Under the pieces are notes generated by a model. The model searched no databases. It was not told the DNA's origin and was given only the letters and a program-made list of their open reading frames with translations. Shown here piece after piece: positions 7,687 through 17,433 of a stretch of 64,000 nt of DNA (the stretch's first letter is position 1; each line of letters begins with the position of its first letter). Location of the stretch: contig NZ_SNWH01000006.1 in assembly GCF_004361885.1 (NCBI RefSeq), positions 62,001 to 126,000 of the forward strand, read 5' to 3'. The position numbers and the translations under genes were made by a program. The DNA is from Halomonas ventosae. Lineage in GTDB: Bacteria > Pseudomonadota > Gammaproteobacteria > Pseudomonadales > Halomonadaceae.

Positions 7687-10172
7687 GCGTTCACCAGCCT
7701 GGGGGCAGCGCTGCCGACCCGGCGTGAGGGGACGTGGCGAGTTAGGCGCAGGGCATTGCCGACCACCACCAGCGAGCTGGCCGACATGCCGATGGCCGCC
7801 AGCCAGGGTGGCACGAACCCCATCGCCGCCAGGGGTAGCGCCGAGACGTTATAGACCAGTGACCAGCTTAGGTTCTGGCGGATGATCCGCCGGGTGGCTT
7901 GGCCGGTCTCGATGGCCTCGACGATACGCCCCAGGCGTGGGCCGAGCAAGACGGCATCGGCGCGCGTGCGGGCCAGGTCGGTGGCCCCGTTCATGGCGAT
8001 GGCCACGTCGGCGCCGGCCAGCACTGGAATGTCGTTGATGCCGTCACCGACCATGGCCACGCGTTCACCGCCGGCCTGCAGGGTCTGGAGATGGGCCAGC
8101 TTGTCCTCGGGACTGGCCGCCGCCTGCCAGCTGTCGATGCCCAGGCGCCGGGCCATGTCCGCTACCGCCGCGGGGGTGTCGCCGGAGAGCAGCTCTACCG
8201 CCAGCCCCCGTGCCTGTAGAGCCTCGACGGTTTCACGGGCATCCTCCCGGAGGCGGTCGTGAAGGGCGAACCAGGCCCGCGGCCGGCCATCCTCAGCCAA
8301 TAGCAGCCATTGCCCCTCGCCGGGCACAGCCGGGAAGGCTTGGGGAGCGGCGAAATCGGGCTTGCCGAGCCGCCAGCGGCGACCACCGAGCCAGCCTTCC
8401 AGGCCCTGGCCGGGTCGGCTGAGCACTTCTTCGGCATTGACGGTGGTCTCGCGGAAGGGACGGAAGGCCCGTGCAATGGGGTGTTCCGAGTGAGCCTCCA
8501 GGGCTGCCGCCACACAGCGTGCCGTGGGCACATCGAGGGCATCGTCCGAGTCGCCGATCGGGCGGGTCTCTACCAGGCTCATCTCGCCGCTGGTCAGGGT
8601 GCCGGTCTTGTCGAAGATCACCCGGTCGAGCTGCGATAGGGTCTCCAGGGCATCGGCTCGAGTGATCAGCACGCCGCGCCGATGCAGGCGGCCATGCGCG
8701 GCCGTGAGTGCGGTGGGGGTGGCCAGCGCCAGGGCGCAGGGACAGGTGACCACCAATACCGATAGGGTCACCCACAACACCCGCTGCGGGTCGATGAACC
8801 ACCAGGCGAGCGCCACCCCGACGGAGATGATCAGCACCTGGAGCACGAAGTGGTGAGCCATGCGTGCTGCCAGTTGGGCGATGCGCGGCCGGCTGGCGAA
8901 GGCACGGTCGGTGAGGTCGACGATGCTGGCGACCCGGGCATCGGCCCCGGCGTGGGTGACGCGCACCGTCAAGGGGCTCTCGATGTTCTGGCTGCCACCG
9001 GTGACGCGGTCGCCGATTCCGCGAGCCACTGGCTGGTACTCCCCGGTGAGCATCGATTCGTCGAGGCTTGACTCGCCGGCCTCGATGATCCCGTCGGCCG
9101 GCACGCCATGGCCAGGCATGACCAGCACGCGGTCGCCAGCGGCAAGCTCGCTGGCGGGCAGGATGCGCTCCTGCCCTGCTTCGGTGAGACGAATCGCCGA
9201 GAGTGGCAGGGCGCCGGAGAGGGCATTGCCGCTGTGCCCGCTGCGGCGGCGCGCCCGCCCCTCCACGTAGCGGCCGAAGAGCAGGAAGAAGGTGAACATG
9301 GCCACCGAGTCGAAATAGACATCGCCATGGCCGGTGATCACCGCATAGCCGCTGGCCAGGTAGGCGGCGCCGATGGCCAGTGCCACCGTGACGTCCATGC
9401 CCAGCACCCGGGTCTTCAGGTCGCGCAGGGCGTTGCGGAAGAACGGCTGGGCTGAGAAAAGCACGACCGGTGTGGCCAGGGCGAAGGAGAGCCAGTGGAA
9501 GAGGGCGAGGAAATCGGCACTGATCTCATCGGGGCCAGCCACATAGAGGGGAATCGAGAACATCGTCACCTGCATCATGCCCACGGCGGCGACAATCAGG
9601 CGGCGTACGTTCATGCGCTCTTCGTGTTGCAGGCGCTGTTGAGCGGCATCGGGCTCCCAGGGCTGGGCCGGATAGCCGATGCCCGCCATCTCGGCAAGAA
9701 TCCGCGACAGGGCGATGCGTTCAGGATCCCAGCTGATCCGCAGACGGTGATGCGTGAGGTTGACCGCGCTGGCGGCGACCCCTTCCAGGGCATTGAGACG
9801 GTGTTCGATCAGCCAGGCACAGGCGGCACAGGTGATACCGTCAACCGACAGGGTGGCATGCACCGTGCCGTCGTCTCCCTCGGGATGCACGAAGCGCGCC
9901 TGCAGTCCCGGATCATCGAAGATTGCCCAGGTCTCGGCCTTGGCGGCTTGGCGATCGTTCGGTCGCTCGGGCAGTTCGGTGCGAAAGCGATAATAGCTCG
10001 CCAGGCCACCCTCGACGATGGCATGGGCCACTGCCTCGCAACCGGGACAGCACAGGGGGTATTCGCGGTCGTCAAGGCGGATCCGCCATGGCGCACCCGC
10101 CGGCACGTCACTGCCGCAATGGTAGCAGTCGGGCATTTTCCTGGTAGCAGCGGTTGTCGGCAATGCGGTCAT
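7683..10172 (-). CDS. ccoI: CcoI copper-translocating P-type ATPase
   Basis: 829 residues. An N-terminal cysteine-rich metal-binding segment (CYHCG..., CCPGC) comes before a heavy-metal-associated domain with CAAC, then the P1B ATPase core: TGEYQP actuator loop, CPC in the membrane (TCPCALALATP), DKTGTLTSGE phosphorylation site and GDGIND hinge. CcoI-type pumps move copper out of the cytoplasm for assembly of the cbb3 oxidase rather than for resistance. It starts directly after the ccoH stop codon and overlaps ccoS by four bases. Confidence 0.95.
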   Translation of the reverse strand: MTALPTTAATRKMPDCYHCGSDVPAGAPWRIRLDDREYPLCCPGCEAVAHAIVEGGLASYYRFRTELPERPNDRQAAKAETWAIFDDPGLQARFVHPEGDDGTVHATLSVDGITCAACAWLIEHRLNALEGVAASAVNLTHHRLRISWDPERIALSRILAEMAGIGYPAQPWEPDAAQQRLQHEERMNVRRLIVAAVGMMQVTMFSIPLYVAGPDEISADFLALFHWLSFALATPVVLFSAQPFFRNALRDLKTRVLGMDVTVALAIGAAYLASGYAVITGHGDVYFDSVAMFTFFLLFGRYVEGRARRRSGHSGNALSGALPLSAIRLTEAGQERILPASELAAGDRVLVMPGHGVPADGIIEAGESSLDESMLTGEYQPVARGIGDRVTGGSQNIESPLTVRVTHAGADARVASIVDLTDRAFASRPRIAQLAARMAHHFVLQVLIISVGVALAWWFIDPQRVLWVTLSVLVVTCPCALALATPTALTAAHGRLHRRGVLITRADALETLSQLDRVIFDKTGTLTSGEMSLVETRPIGDSDDALDVPTARCVAAALEAHSEHPIARAFRPFRETTVNAEEVLSRPGQGLEGWLGGRRWRLGKPDFAAPQAFPAVPGEGQWLLLAEDGRPRAWFALHDRLREDARETVEALQARGLAVELLSGDTPAAVADMARRLGIDSWQAAASPEDKLAHLQTLQAGGERVAMVGDGINDIPVLAGADVAIAMNGATDLARTRADAVLLGPRLGRIVEAIETGQATRRIIRQNLSWSLVYNVSALPLAAMGFVPPWLAAIGMSASSLVVVGNALRLTRHVPSRRVGSAAPRLVNA

Positions 10173-10685
10173 CTAGATTCCGGGGGAGAGCGTGATCCCA
10201 CCGTCTGTCGGAAAGTGCGCCTCACCCGTCAGCCGCCATTCGGCATCCTGCCCTTGCGTGGGCTGAAGGTGAAGGTACCAACGGTAGTTCAGCGGTGTGT
10301 CGATCATGGTCACATAGCGCCCGTTGCGGACATGTTCCAGAATCAGCGAGCGGTCGCGGCTGCTCTCGGTGGGAAAGATCAACTTCAGAAAGAGGCGCGC
10401 CGGTCGGCGATCCCCTTGCAGGTCGACGACAATGTCGCCGGTGAGAGGGTCGGCATGCATCACCGCTTCGAGCCCCAGCTCGCGGGCATGTTCCTGCTTG
10501 GCCAGTTGCTTGTTGATGGCCAGGCCCTGCTTGTAGTAGTCCTGTTCCACCGTGCCATCGTAGAAATGGATCGACAGGATCAGATAGACGATGCTGAAGA
10601 TTACCGATGAGGCCAGCAGACTGATCAGAAACCAGGGCCAGAACTGTTTGTACCAGGGCGGAATGAACTCGGGCTCCGCACTCAT
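10173..10685 (-). CDS. ccoH: FixH/CcoH cbb3 oxidase assembly protein
   Basis: 170 residues with an N-terminal PPWYKQFWPWFL stretch leading into a membrane helix (about 17-40) and a periplasmic domain, as in FixH/CcoH. It helps assemble or stabilise the cbb3 oxidase. The start overlaps the ccoG stop by one base, and the stop abuts the ccoI start. Confidence 0.93.
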   Translation of the reverse strand: MSAEPEFIPPWYKQFWPWFLISLLASSVIFSIVYLILSIHFYDGTVEQDYYKQGLAINKQLAKQEHARELGLEAVMHADPLTGDIVVDLQGDRRPARLFLKLIFPTESSRDRSLILEHVRNGRYVTMIDTPLNYRWYLHLQPTQGQDAEWRLTGEAHFPTDGGITLSPGI

Positions 10686-12118
10686 CAGCGCGTCTCTCCT
10701 ATGAAGCGGCTTTCCCGCTCGATGGCGATGTCCGCATCGAGCGCTTCCAGTCGCAGGACGATATCGGCGCTGGGACGGTCGATGGCCTCCGGGGGCACGC
10801 TGGCCTGGATAACCAGCTGGCGCGACTCGCCGGCAGGCACGCTGACCTCATGGGTGTCCAGGGTCAAGCCTGGCAGGCCCGAGGCCTTTAGCCGATAGTC
10901 ATGCTGTTGATTGTCCAGATTGCGTACGGTGAGGGTGTAGACATTGCTGATACGGCCGTCAGCTGCCATTTGGAACAGCTGGTTGCGCTCACGCTCGACG
11001 TCGAGGCCGAGTGGTGTGCGGTCCGCCACCGCCCAGGTGAAGGCAGCGATCATCGCCAGCAGGACGGCCAGATAACCTATTAGACGGGGGCGCAGGATAT
11101 GCGTCGGCTTGCCTTCCAGGGCATTCTCGGTGGTGTAGCGGATCAGGCCGCGAGGATAGTTCATCTTGTCCATCACGCTGTCGCAGGCATCGATGCAGGC
11201 GGCACAGGTGATGCACTCGTACTGCAGGCCGTCACGGATGTCGATGCCTGTGGGGCAGACCTGCACACAAAGCTCGCAGTCGATACAGTCGCCATAGCCT
11301 GCCTCGCGAGCCTGAGCATGGCTGAGGCTCTTCTTGCGGGGGCCGCGTGGCTCGCCGCGGGCACTGTCATAGGAGACGATCAACGTGTCACGGTCGAACA
11401 TTACCGACTGGAAGCGGGCATAAGGGCACATGTAGATGCACACCTGCTCGCGCAGCCAGCCGGCATTGAGGTAGGTGAAGACCACGAAGAAACCGACCCA
11501 GAAGTAGGACCAGCCATGGGCCTCGAGGGTGGGCAGCTCCACCACCAGGTCGCGGATGGGAGTGAAATAGCCTACGAAAGTCACGCCGGTGGCCAGGGCG
11601 ATCAGCAGCCAGATGGCGTGTTTGGCAGCCTTGCGCCTTAGCTTGTCGGCATTCATTGGTTGCTTGTCGAGCTTGATACGGCGGTTGCGCGACCCCTCCA
11701 GGCGATGCTCGACCCAGATGAACAGGAAGGTCCAGACGCTCTGGGGGCAGGTATAGCCGCACCAGACGCGACCGGCGAAAACCGTGATGAAGAACAGGCC
11801 GAAGGCACAGATGATCAGCAGCCAGGAGAGCAGCATGAACTCCTGGGGATAGAAGGTCGCCGAGAAGATATGGAACTCGCGACCGGGGAGGTCGAACCAG
11901 ATGGCTGGGCGATCACCCCAGGGCACCCAGGGCAACAGCAGGAAGGTCAGCATCAGCGCCCAGTTCGAAGTGCGACGCAAGCGCTGGAAGAAGCCCTTGA
12001 TCTCACGCACATAGAGGTGGCGCCGACTGGCGTACATATGCTGGGTGGCCGTTTCGTGGGGCGTGTGATGTCCCACGGCCTCCGGGGTGACATCACGGGT
12101 CGGTATCTTGTTGCTCAT
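10685..12118 (-). CDS. ccoG: CcoG/RdxA/FixG ferredoxin-like cbb3 maturation protein
   Basis: 477 residues, an integral membrane protein with about five helices. Two ferredoxin-type cysteine clusters are visible (CIDCELCVQVCP and CITCAACIDACD), plus a membrane cysteine set (WCGYTCP, CIYMCPY). A C-terminal immunoglobulin-like periplasmic domain closes the protein. CcoG acts as a copper reductase for cbb3 biogenesis in the species tested. Start taken at MSNKIPTR, the usual family start; the Shine-Dalgarno is weak and the frame stays open further upstream. Confidence 0.93.
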   Translation of the reverse strand: MSNKIPTRDVTPEAVGHHTPHETATQHMYASRRHLYVREIKGFFQRLRRTSNWALMLTFLLLPWVPWGDRPAIWFDLPGREFHIFSATFYPQEFMLLSWLLIICAFGLFFITVFAGRVWCGYTCPQSVWTFLFIWVEHRLEGSRNRRIKLDKQPMNADKLRRKAAKHAIWLLIALATGVTFVGYFTPIRDLVVELPTLEAHGWSYFWVGFFVVFTYLNAGWLREQVCIYMCPYARFQSVMFDRDTLIVSYDSARGEPRGPRKKSLSHAQAREAGYGDCIDCELCVQVCPTGIDIRDGLQYECITCAACIDACDSVMDKMNYPRGLIRYTTENALEGKPTHILRPRLIGYLAVLLAMIAAFTWAVADRTPLGLDVERERNQLFQMAADGRISNVYTLTVRNLDNQQHDYRLKASGLPGLTLDTHEVSVPAGESRQLVIQASVPPEAIDRPSADIVLRLEALDADIAIERESRFIGETR

Positions 12119-12262
12119 GGCAGGCTCACGGCTGGCAAGCAGGGCAGGGTCGAGGCCACTGCAGATGAGCCTATTGTATCGGGGTGGCCGTACAACGAGA
12201 AAGAGTGCGACCGGAGGCCGCACCCTTTTCTTTCAAGTTCTTTCAAGCCGATGGCCGATGCC

Positions 12263-13192
12263 TCACTGCTGGCGGCTCAGGCTGTAGACGTAGGCCGCGA
12301 CGAGATGAACCTTGTCCTCGCCGATGTAGGCAGCTTGGGCCGGCATTTGGCCGTTGCGGCCGTTGCGCAGGGTCTGGCGTATCGAGTCGGCCAGCGTCTG
12401 TCCCGGGGCCTGGTAGAGCCAGGCTTCATCGGTCAGGTTGGGTGCCCCTATTGCCTGATTGCCGGTGCCATTGGGGGTGTGGCAGGCGGCACACACCGAA
12501 GCAAAGACCGCTGCCCCTTTCTTGGCCCGTTCGGGATCCTCGGCCTTGCCGGAGAGCGAAAGCACATATTGGGTGACGTTTTCGATGTTCTCGCTACCCA
12601 GCTGCTGCCAGGAGGGCATCAGGCCGTTGCGGCCGTTGGTAAGGGTCTGGACGATGTTCTCCGGTGCACCTCCATACAGCCAGGCATCGTCGGTGAGGTT
12701 GGGGAAGCCATAGCCACCCTTGGCATTGGAACCATGGCAGACGGCGCAGTTATTGAGGAAGATGCGCTCGGCTACCTGCATGGCCTCGCCGTCCTGGGAA
12801 AGCTTGGGGATCGGCACCTCCTGGTACTGGGTAAAGATCGGGGCAAAGCGTTCCTCAGCACGTGCCACTTCCTCCTGCCACTGCTTCTCCTGGCTCCAGC
12901 CCAGCAGGCCAGAGAAGTTGCCAAGACCCGGGTAGAGCAGCAGGTAGCCCAGCGAGAAGATCACGGTGGCAATATAGAGCTGGAACCACCAGCGGGGCAG
13001 TGGATTGTCATACTCCTCGATCTCGTCGGCGGCATGGCCGGTGGTTTCGACGTTGCCTCCGGCATCCGGGGCCTTGTCGGTCTTGCGATTGGCAAACAGC
13101 AGCCAGAAGGCAATCCCGATGGTGCTCAGCGTGATGACGATGATCCAGGTACTCCAGAAGCTGGAAAGGGAGTCACCCCAAAGATTGTTCAT
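12263..13192 (-). CDS. ccoP: cbb3 oxidase diheme subunit CcoP
   Basis: 309 residues. Two N-terminal membrane helices (about 10-32 and 68-87) are followed by two cytochrome c domains, each with a CxxCH heme site (NCAVCH, VCAACH) and a later methionine ligand in the NGRNGLMP and NGRNGQMP loops. CcoP passes electrons from soluble cytochromes to CcoO and CcoN on the periplasmic side. It overlaps ccoQ by four bases. A 144-base gap separates it from ccoG, so the assembly genes may have their own promoter. Confidence 0.97.
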   Translation of the reverse strand: MNNLWGDSLSSFWSTWIIVITLSTIGIAFWLLFANRKTDKAPDAGGNVETTGHAADEIEEYDNPLPRWWFQLYIATVIFSLGYLLLYPGLGNFSGLLGWSQEKQWQEEVARAEERFAPIFTQYQEVPIPKLSQDGEAMQVAERIFLNNCAVCHGSNAKGGYGFPNLTDDAWLYGGAPENIVQTLTNGRNGLMPSWQQLGSENIENVTQYVLSLSGKAEDPERAKKGAAVFASVCAACHTPNGTGNQAIGAPNLTDEAWLYQAPGQTLADSIRQTLRNGRNGQMPAQAAYIGEDKVHLVAAYVYSLSRQQ

Positions 13193-13401
13193 GTGTTCCT
13201 CTCTCCCTTGTCGTGTCGGGAATCGGCCTCGGCGGAGGCTTTCTGGTCACGGTTCGGCTGTTCATCCTCGTCGGCGAAGGGCAGATTGGCCGCTTCGTCG
13301 AAGTCCGGCTTGCGTCGCTTCGAGTAGGCCCACAGGGTGAGTCCCACGAAGGCGATGATCAGCAGGATGATGATCACGCCATTGACGGTCCCGTTCTCCA
13401 T
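13189..13401 (-). CDS. ccoQ: cbb3 oxidase subunit CcoQ
   Basis: 70 residues: one membrane helix (about 8-26) with the conserved W-A-Y-S-K-R-R-K, then an acidic cytoplasmic tail. CcoQ stabilises the association of CcoP with the core oxidase. It starts two bases after the ccoO stop and overlaps ccoP by four bases. Confidence 0.95.
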   Translation of the reverse strand: MENGTVNGVIIILLIIAFVGLTLWAYSKRRKPDFDEAANLPFADEDEQPNRDQKASAEADSRHDKGERNT

Positions 13402-13403
13402 GG

Positions 13404-14012
13404 TCAGCGTGAATCCTTGAGCACGGTACCCAGCTGCTGCAGGTAGGCGATCAGGGCGGTGATCTCCCGCTGGCCCCTCACGGCCTCGCTGGCGCTGGCG
13501 ATCTGCTCGTCGGTGTAGGGCACGCCCAGCCTCTGCATGGTGCGCATCTCGCCGGCGATACGCTCACCGCTCAGGGTGTTCTCGAACAACCAGGGATAGG
13601 CGGGCATCACCGATTCCGGCACCACGTCCCGGGGGTTGTAGAGGTGGGCGCGGTGCCAGTCATCGCTGTAGCGGCCGCCCACGCGGGCCAGATCCGGGCC
13701 GGTGCGCTTGGAGCCCCACAGGAAGTTGTGGTCGTAGACCGATTCGCCGGCCACGCTGTAGTGCCCGTAGCGTTCCGTCTCGGCCCGGAAGGGACGTACC
13801 ATCTGCGAGTGGCAGCCCACGCAGCCCTCACGGCGGTAGATGCCGCGACCCGCCAGTTGCAGGGCAGATAGGGGCTCGAGACCCTTGACGGGTTCCGTCG
13901 TTTGCTTCTGGAAGAATAGCGGCACGATCTCGGCCAGGCCCCCGAAACTGATTACCACCAGGATCAGTATGGCAAGCAGGCCGACATTCTTTTCGACTAT
14001 CGCGTGTCTCAT
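13404..14012 (-). CDS. ccoO: cbb3 oxidase monoheme subunit CcoO
   Basis: 202 residues. One N-terminal membrane anchor (about 10-33) precedes a periplasmic cytochrome c domain with the heme site GCVGCH and a later Met ligand. Typical CcoO motifs are present ([23 protein letters not shown]). It relays electrons to the CcoN catalytic subunit. Confidence 0.97.
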   Translation of the reverse strand: MRHAIVEKNVGLLAILILVVISFGGLAEIVPLFFQKQTTEPVKGLEPLSALQLAGRGIYRREGCVGCHSQMVRPFRAETERYGHYSVAGESVYDHNFLWGSKRTGPDLARVGGRYSDDWHRAHLYNPRDVVPESVMPAYPWLFENTLSGERIAGEMRTMQRLGVPYTDEQIASASEAVRGQREITALIAYLQQLGTVLKDSR

Positions 14013-14035
14013 TGGTGTCTCGTTCCCTGGTTGGC

Positions 14036-15460
14036 TCAGGCAGTCTGCGGAAGCGGCTGACGGGCGCCTTCACCGCGGCGTATGGTCATGAAGACGTTGG
14101 CGGCCATGATCAGCATGCCAGTCACCCAGCACAGGCCACCGATCAAGCGCACGATGTAGCCTGGGCCGCTGGCCTGCACGGCCTCGACGAAGGTGTACAT
14201 CAGGGTGCCGTCGGGATTCACGGCGCGCCACATCAGGCCCTGCAGGATGCCGTTGACCCACATGGATGCGATGTAGAGCACGGTACCCACGGTGGCCAGC
14301 CAGAAGTGTGTCGCGATCATGCCCACCGAGTACATCTCGGTACGCCCGAACAGCCGCGGGATCAGGTGGTACATGGAGCCGATGGTAATCATCGCCACCC
14401 AGCCCAGGGCGCCGGCATGCACGTGACCGATGGTCCAGTCGGTATAGTGGGACAGGGCGTTGACGGTCTTCACCGCCATCATCGGTCCCTCGAAGGTGGA
14501 CATCCCGTAGAAGGACAGGGCAACCACCAGGAAACGCAGGGTCGGGTCGGTACGCAGCTTATGCCAGGCCCCCGAGAGCGTCATCATGCCGTTGATCATG
14601 CCGCCCCAGGAGGGGGCCAGCAGGATGATTGACAACACCATGCCCAGCGACTGGGTCCAGTCGGGCAGGGCGGTGTAGTGTAGGTGGTGTGGGCCAGCCC
14701 ACATGTAGACCATGATCAGCGCCCAGAAGTGGACGATGGACAGACGGTAGGAATAGACCGGGCGCTCGGCCTGCTTGGGCACAAAGTAGTACATCATCCC
14801 CAGGAAGCCCGCGGTCAGGAAGAAGCCCACCGCGTTGTGGCCGTACCACCATTGCACCATGGCATCGATGGCCCCGGCATAGATGGAGACGGAGAAGGTT
14901 GCGGTGACCGGGAGGGAGGCGCTGTTGACGATGTGCAACACGGCCACGGTGATGATGAAGGCCGCGAAGAACCAGTTGGCCACGTAGATATGGGACGTCT
15001 TGCGCAGCTTGATGGTCCCCAGGAAAACGATGGCATAGCTGATCCACACCACGGCCAGCAGGATATCGATCGGCCACTCCAGCTCGGCATACTCCTTGGT
15101 GCTGGTGTAACCCAGCGGCAGGGTGACGACCGCGGACAGGATGACCGCCTGCCAGCCCCAGAAGGTGAAGGCTGCCAGCTTGTCCGAGAACAGGCGCACC
15201 TGGCAGGTACGCTGGACGACGTAGTAGGAGGTCGCAAAGAGTGCCGAGCCACCAAAGGCGAAGATCACGGCGTTGGTGTGGAGCGGACGCAGGCGACCGA
15301 AGCTCGTCCACGGCAGTCCAAGGTTGAGTTCCGGCCAGACCAGTTGCGAGGCGATGATGACACCAAGGGCCATACCCACGATGCCCCACACCACCGTCAT
15401 GATCGCGAACTGCCGAACTACCTTGTAGTTGTAGGTCGGGTGTTCAAATGCTGTGCTCAT
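14036..15460 (-). CDS. ccoN: cbb3 cytochrome oxidase catalytic subunit CcoN
   Basis: 474 residues with twelve predicted membrane helices; it carries the low-spin heme b and the heme b3-CuB site that reduces oxygen and pumps protons. Histidine ligands are visible in [23 protein letters not shown] and TIGHVHAG. Start taken at [15 protein letters not shown], the usual CcoN start, with a weak GGGAA site; the longer open frame upstream does not look like protein. First gene of the ccoNOQP operon. I see no good FNR box in the 160 bases upstream. Confidence 0.97.
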   Translation of the reverse strand: MSTAFEHPTYNYKVVRQFAIMTVVWGIVGMALGVIIASQLVWPELNLGLPWTSFGRLRPLHTNAVIFAFGGSALFATSYYVVQRTCQVRLFSDKLAAFTFWGWQAVILSAVVTLPLGYTSTKEYAELEWPIDILLAVVWISYAIVFLGTIKLRKTSHIYVANWFFAAFIITVAVLHIVNSASLPVTATFSVSIYAGAIDAMVQWWYGHNAVGFFLTAGFLGMMYYFVPKQAERPVYSYRLSIVHFWALIMVYMWAGPHHLHYTALPDWTQSLGMVLSIILLAPSWGGMINGMMTLSGAWHKLRTDPTLRFLVVALSFYGMSTFEGPMMAVKTVNALSHYTDWTIGHVHAGALGWVAMITIGSMYHLIPRLFGRTEMYSVGMIATHFWLATVGTVLYIASMWVNGILQGLMWRAVNPDGTLMYTFVEAVQASGPGYIVRLIGGLCWVTGMLIMAANVFMTIRRGEGARQPLPQTA

Positions 15461-15623
15461 GTCAGGTTCCCATCGAACGCGGTTTGGGGGTTGCCGAGGC
15501 CTTTGTGACCCGGCGCGACCTCCACAGGATGATACAGGTCGATAACCAATCCTGATTCTAGCGCAGGTATGCCGTAAGCTGAACACACCAATGGATTGAT
15601 TCGTGAACTCGAGGAGGCATGGA

Positions 15624-16346
15624 TTGTCAGACTCATTTGGTTGGGATTTGCCGATTATCACACCCGAGGCGCTGCGCCGATTGCTGAAGCTTGGCGAAAC
15701 CGGTAGCTGGAATATCGCCGGGCTCGGGCCTCTGGAGGTGCGCGGAGAATGCCGCATTGGCCGGTTGCTGATGACCCACGGCGCCGGTGCCGGACAGGAT
15801 TCGCCCATGCTGCGAGGCTTGCGTCATGCCCTGGCCGGAGAGGGCGTTCAGACCCTGGCCTTCGAGTTCGCCTACCTGCAGCAGATGCGCCGTGAGGGGC
15901 GACGGCGACCGCCGCCGCAGGTTGATCGTCTGGTCGAGGAATTGGCGCAATGGTGCGACAGTGTGTCGCATACGGACCTTCCGAAACCTTGGTTTGGTGG
16001 CAAATCGCTGGGTGGGCGAGTCGCCAGTCTGCTGGCGGCTCGTGATACTGCCCGTGGCCTGGTGCTGTGCGGCTATCCCTTCCATCCGCCCGGTAAGCCC
16101 GAACGTCTGCGCCTTGCTCACTGGCCGCTGCTGGCATGTCCGACCCTGGTGGTGCAGGGCGCGCGCGATCCCTTCGGGAGCCGTGACGAGGTGGCAGGCT
16201 ATGCGCTTCCCGGGTCGGTGCGGTTTCATTGGCTCGAGGAGGGCGACCATGACTGGAAACCGCGCCGCGCCGGGGGCAGCACCCAGGCGCAGCTGATCGA
16301 CGAGGCGGCAGCGGCGATCGTCGCCTTTATGGCAGCCCACCCCTGA
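15624..16346 (+). CDS. Alpha/beta-hydrolase of the KANL3/Tex30-like family
   Basis: About 240 residues. The nucleophile elbow reads GGKSLGGR, the oxyanion-side motif TH-GAGAGQD follows strand 1, and GARDPFG and GDHDWKP carry the likely acid and base. This matches the bacterial COG3571 family of small hydrolases, whose substrate is unknown. I choose the TTG at 15624 because AGGAGG (15612-15617) lies six bases before it; a GTG at 15603 is the alternative, and the ATG at 15619 is out of frame. Divergent from ccoN; a short GTATCGC/GCGATAC hairpin (16354-16369) follows. Confidence 0.75.
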   Translation: MSDSFGWDLPIITPEALRRLLKLGETGSWNIAGLGPLEVRGECRIGRLLMTHGAGAGQDSPMLRGLRHALAGEGVQTLAFEFAYLQQMRREGRRRPPPQVDRLVEELAQWCDSVSHTDLPKPWFGGKSLGGRVASLLAARDTARGLVLCGYPFHPPGKPERLRLAHWPLLACPTLVVQGARDPFGSRDEVAGYALPGSVRFHWLEEGDHDWKPRRAGGSTQAQLIDEAAAAIVAFMAAHP

Positions 16347-16436
16347 AACGCGCGTATCGCGTGCGATACTGGCAAGTCGATGAAAGGGCGAAGGTTCTTG
16401 GCTTTCGGAAAGCGGTTCCGGGCGATGCGAAAAGCG

Positions 16437-16464
16437 TTGACATCAGTCGGCACCCCTGTAGAAT
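16437..16464 (+). promoter_or_regulatory. Sigma-70 promoter of the tRNA operon
   Basis: Perfect -35 TTGACA (16437-16442) and TAGAAT -10 (16459-16464) with a 16-base spacer, 19 bases upstream of the first tRNA. Strong promoter, as expected for stable RNA. Confidence 0.8.
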
Positions 16465-16482
16465 GCAGCGCCACGTGACCGG

Positions 16483-16558
16483 GGGTGGTTAGCTCAGCTG
16501 GGAGAGCACCAGCCTTACAAGCTGGGGGTCACAGGTTCGAACCCTGTACCACCCACCA
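16483..16558 (+). tRNA. tRNA-Val (anticodon TAC)
   Basis: 76 bases including an encoded CCA. Acceptor arms GGGTGGT and ACCACCC pair perfectly; the anticodon stem CCAGC/GCTGG encloses CTTACAA, anticodon TAC; the T-loop is TTCGAAC. First of five tRNAs in the operon. Confidence 0.97.
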
Positions 16559-16600
16559 TCGTCCAGGCGATGCCCGATCATGTCGCAGCAAGCACGCAGC

Positions 16601-16677
16601 GGACCGGTAGTTCAGTTGGTTAGAATGCCGGCCTGTCACGCCGGAGGTCGCGGGTTCGAGTCCCGTCCGGTCCGCCA
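16601..16677 (+). tRNA. tRNA-Asp (anticodon GTC), copy 1
   Basis: 77 bases with encoded CCA. Acceptor arms GGACCGG/CCGGTCC, discriminator G, anticodon loop CTGTCAC. Nearly identical to the copies at 16705 and 16901. Confidence 0.97.
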
Positions 16678-16704
16678 TCGTGCTCCCCGTTGCAGTCATC
16701 TTGT

Positions 16705-16781
16705 GGACCGGTAGTTCAGTCGGTTAGAATGCCGGCCTGTCACGCCGGAGGTCGCGGGTTCGAGTCCCGTCCGGTCCGCCA
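16705..16781 (+). tRNA. tRNA-Asp (anticodon GTC), copy 2
   Basis: 77 bases with encoded CCA; differs from copy 1 by one base in the D-loop (CAGTC for CAGTT). Confidence 0.97.
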
Positions 16782-16820
16782 CGATGGCATGACGACAGCA
16801 GCAAACTTGCAGTAACGCGT

Positions 16821-16897
16821 GGGTGATTAGCTCAGTTGGTTAGAGCACCAGCCTCACATGCTGGGGGTCACTGGTTCGAGTCCGGTATCACCCACCA
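16821..16897 (+). tRNA. tRNA-Val (anticodon CAC)
   Basis: 77 bases with encoded CCA. Acceptor arms GGGTGAT/ATCACCC; anticodon loop CTCACAT gives CAC, which reads GTG, the favoured Val codon in GC-rich genes. It complements the TAC tRNA in the same operon. Confidence 0.96.
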
Positions 16898-16900
16898 TGC

Positions 16901-16977
16901 GGACCGGTAGTTCAGTCGGTTAGAATGCCGGCCTGTCACGCCGGAGGTCGCGGGTTCGAATCCCGTCCGGTCCGCCA
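16901..16977 (+). tRNA. tRNA-Asp (anticodon GTC), copy 3
   Basis: 77 bases with encoded CCA, starting only three bases after tRNA-Val(CAC). It differs from copy 2 by one base in the T-loop (TTCGAAT for TTCGAGT). Confidence 0.97.
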
Positions 16978-16994
16978 TCTGCAGACCACTTTTC

Positions 16995-17035
16995 CAGCCC
17001 CGAGACCCTTCAGGTCTCGGGGCTGTCTCATTTTA
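16995..17035 (+). terminator. Intrinsic terminator of the tRNA operon
   Basis: A perfect 13-bp GC-rich stem (16995-17007 with 17013-17025, loop CTTCA) followed by TCTCATTTT. Confidence 0.85.
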
Positions 17036-17433
17036 GGGGCTGTCTTGTTTTAGCCCAAGGCGTTCAGCTGCGCTTTTTTCATAGGCGTTGAAGATTTTTC
17101 ACCTCAGCGAAGATGCGAGACTCGCCGCTGTTTCACGCGGCTGGCGGCATGGCGCTGAAGCATGGTGAATGGCCGTCGTATCGGCCCTCCTGCCTGTCTG
17201 GGCAAACTTCGGCCGCCTTGCTCCCGAGCGTGGCATCGTTGCAGCGTTTAGTCCCCGGCTATTTCTGATGAACCGAGCGGCGCTCTCCGGGTTCTCAGGG
17301 AATAGGGCTCGGCTGCGTTGATTGGTGAGGCAAACCGTTTGCGCTGATGCTGTCTACGCTGATGAGACCCACTCCCCCGGTCTGTCATTCCCTTGTCGAC
17401 TGATCGGGGAACCGGGCATACAGGAGGGCATCG
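17036..17433. other. 398-bp non-coding leader region before prkA
   Basis: No ORF with protein-like composition. It holds a small GGGCT/AGCCC hairpin at about 17037-17056 and presumably the promoter of the prkA operon. In enterics this operon is driven by sigma-S and by NtrC/sigma-54. I looked for a -24/-12 element and found none I would defend. Confidence 0.4.

Noticed and set aside
15648-15661. FNR-like site TTGCC-N4-ATCAC near the ccoN promoter
   Set aside because: Only seven of ten bases match and it lies inside the divergent hydrolase gene, nearly 190 bases from ccoN.
17231-17246. TGGCAT...TTGCA as a sigma-54 promoter for prkA
   Set aside because: The spacing between the two blocks is two bases, not five.
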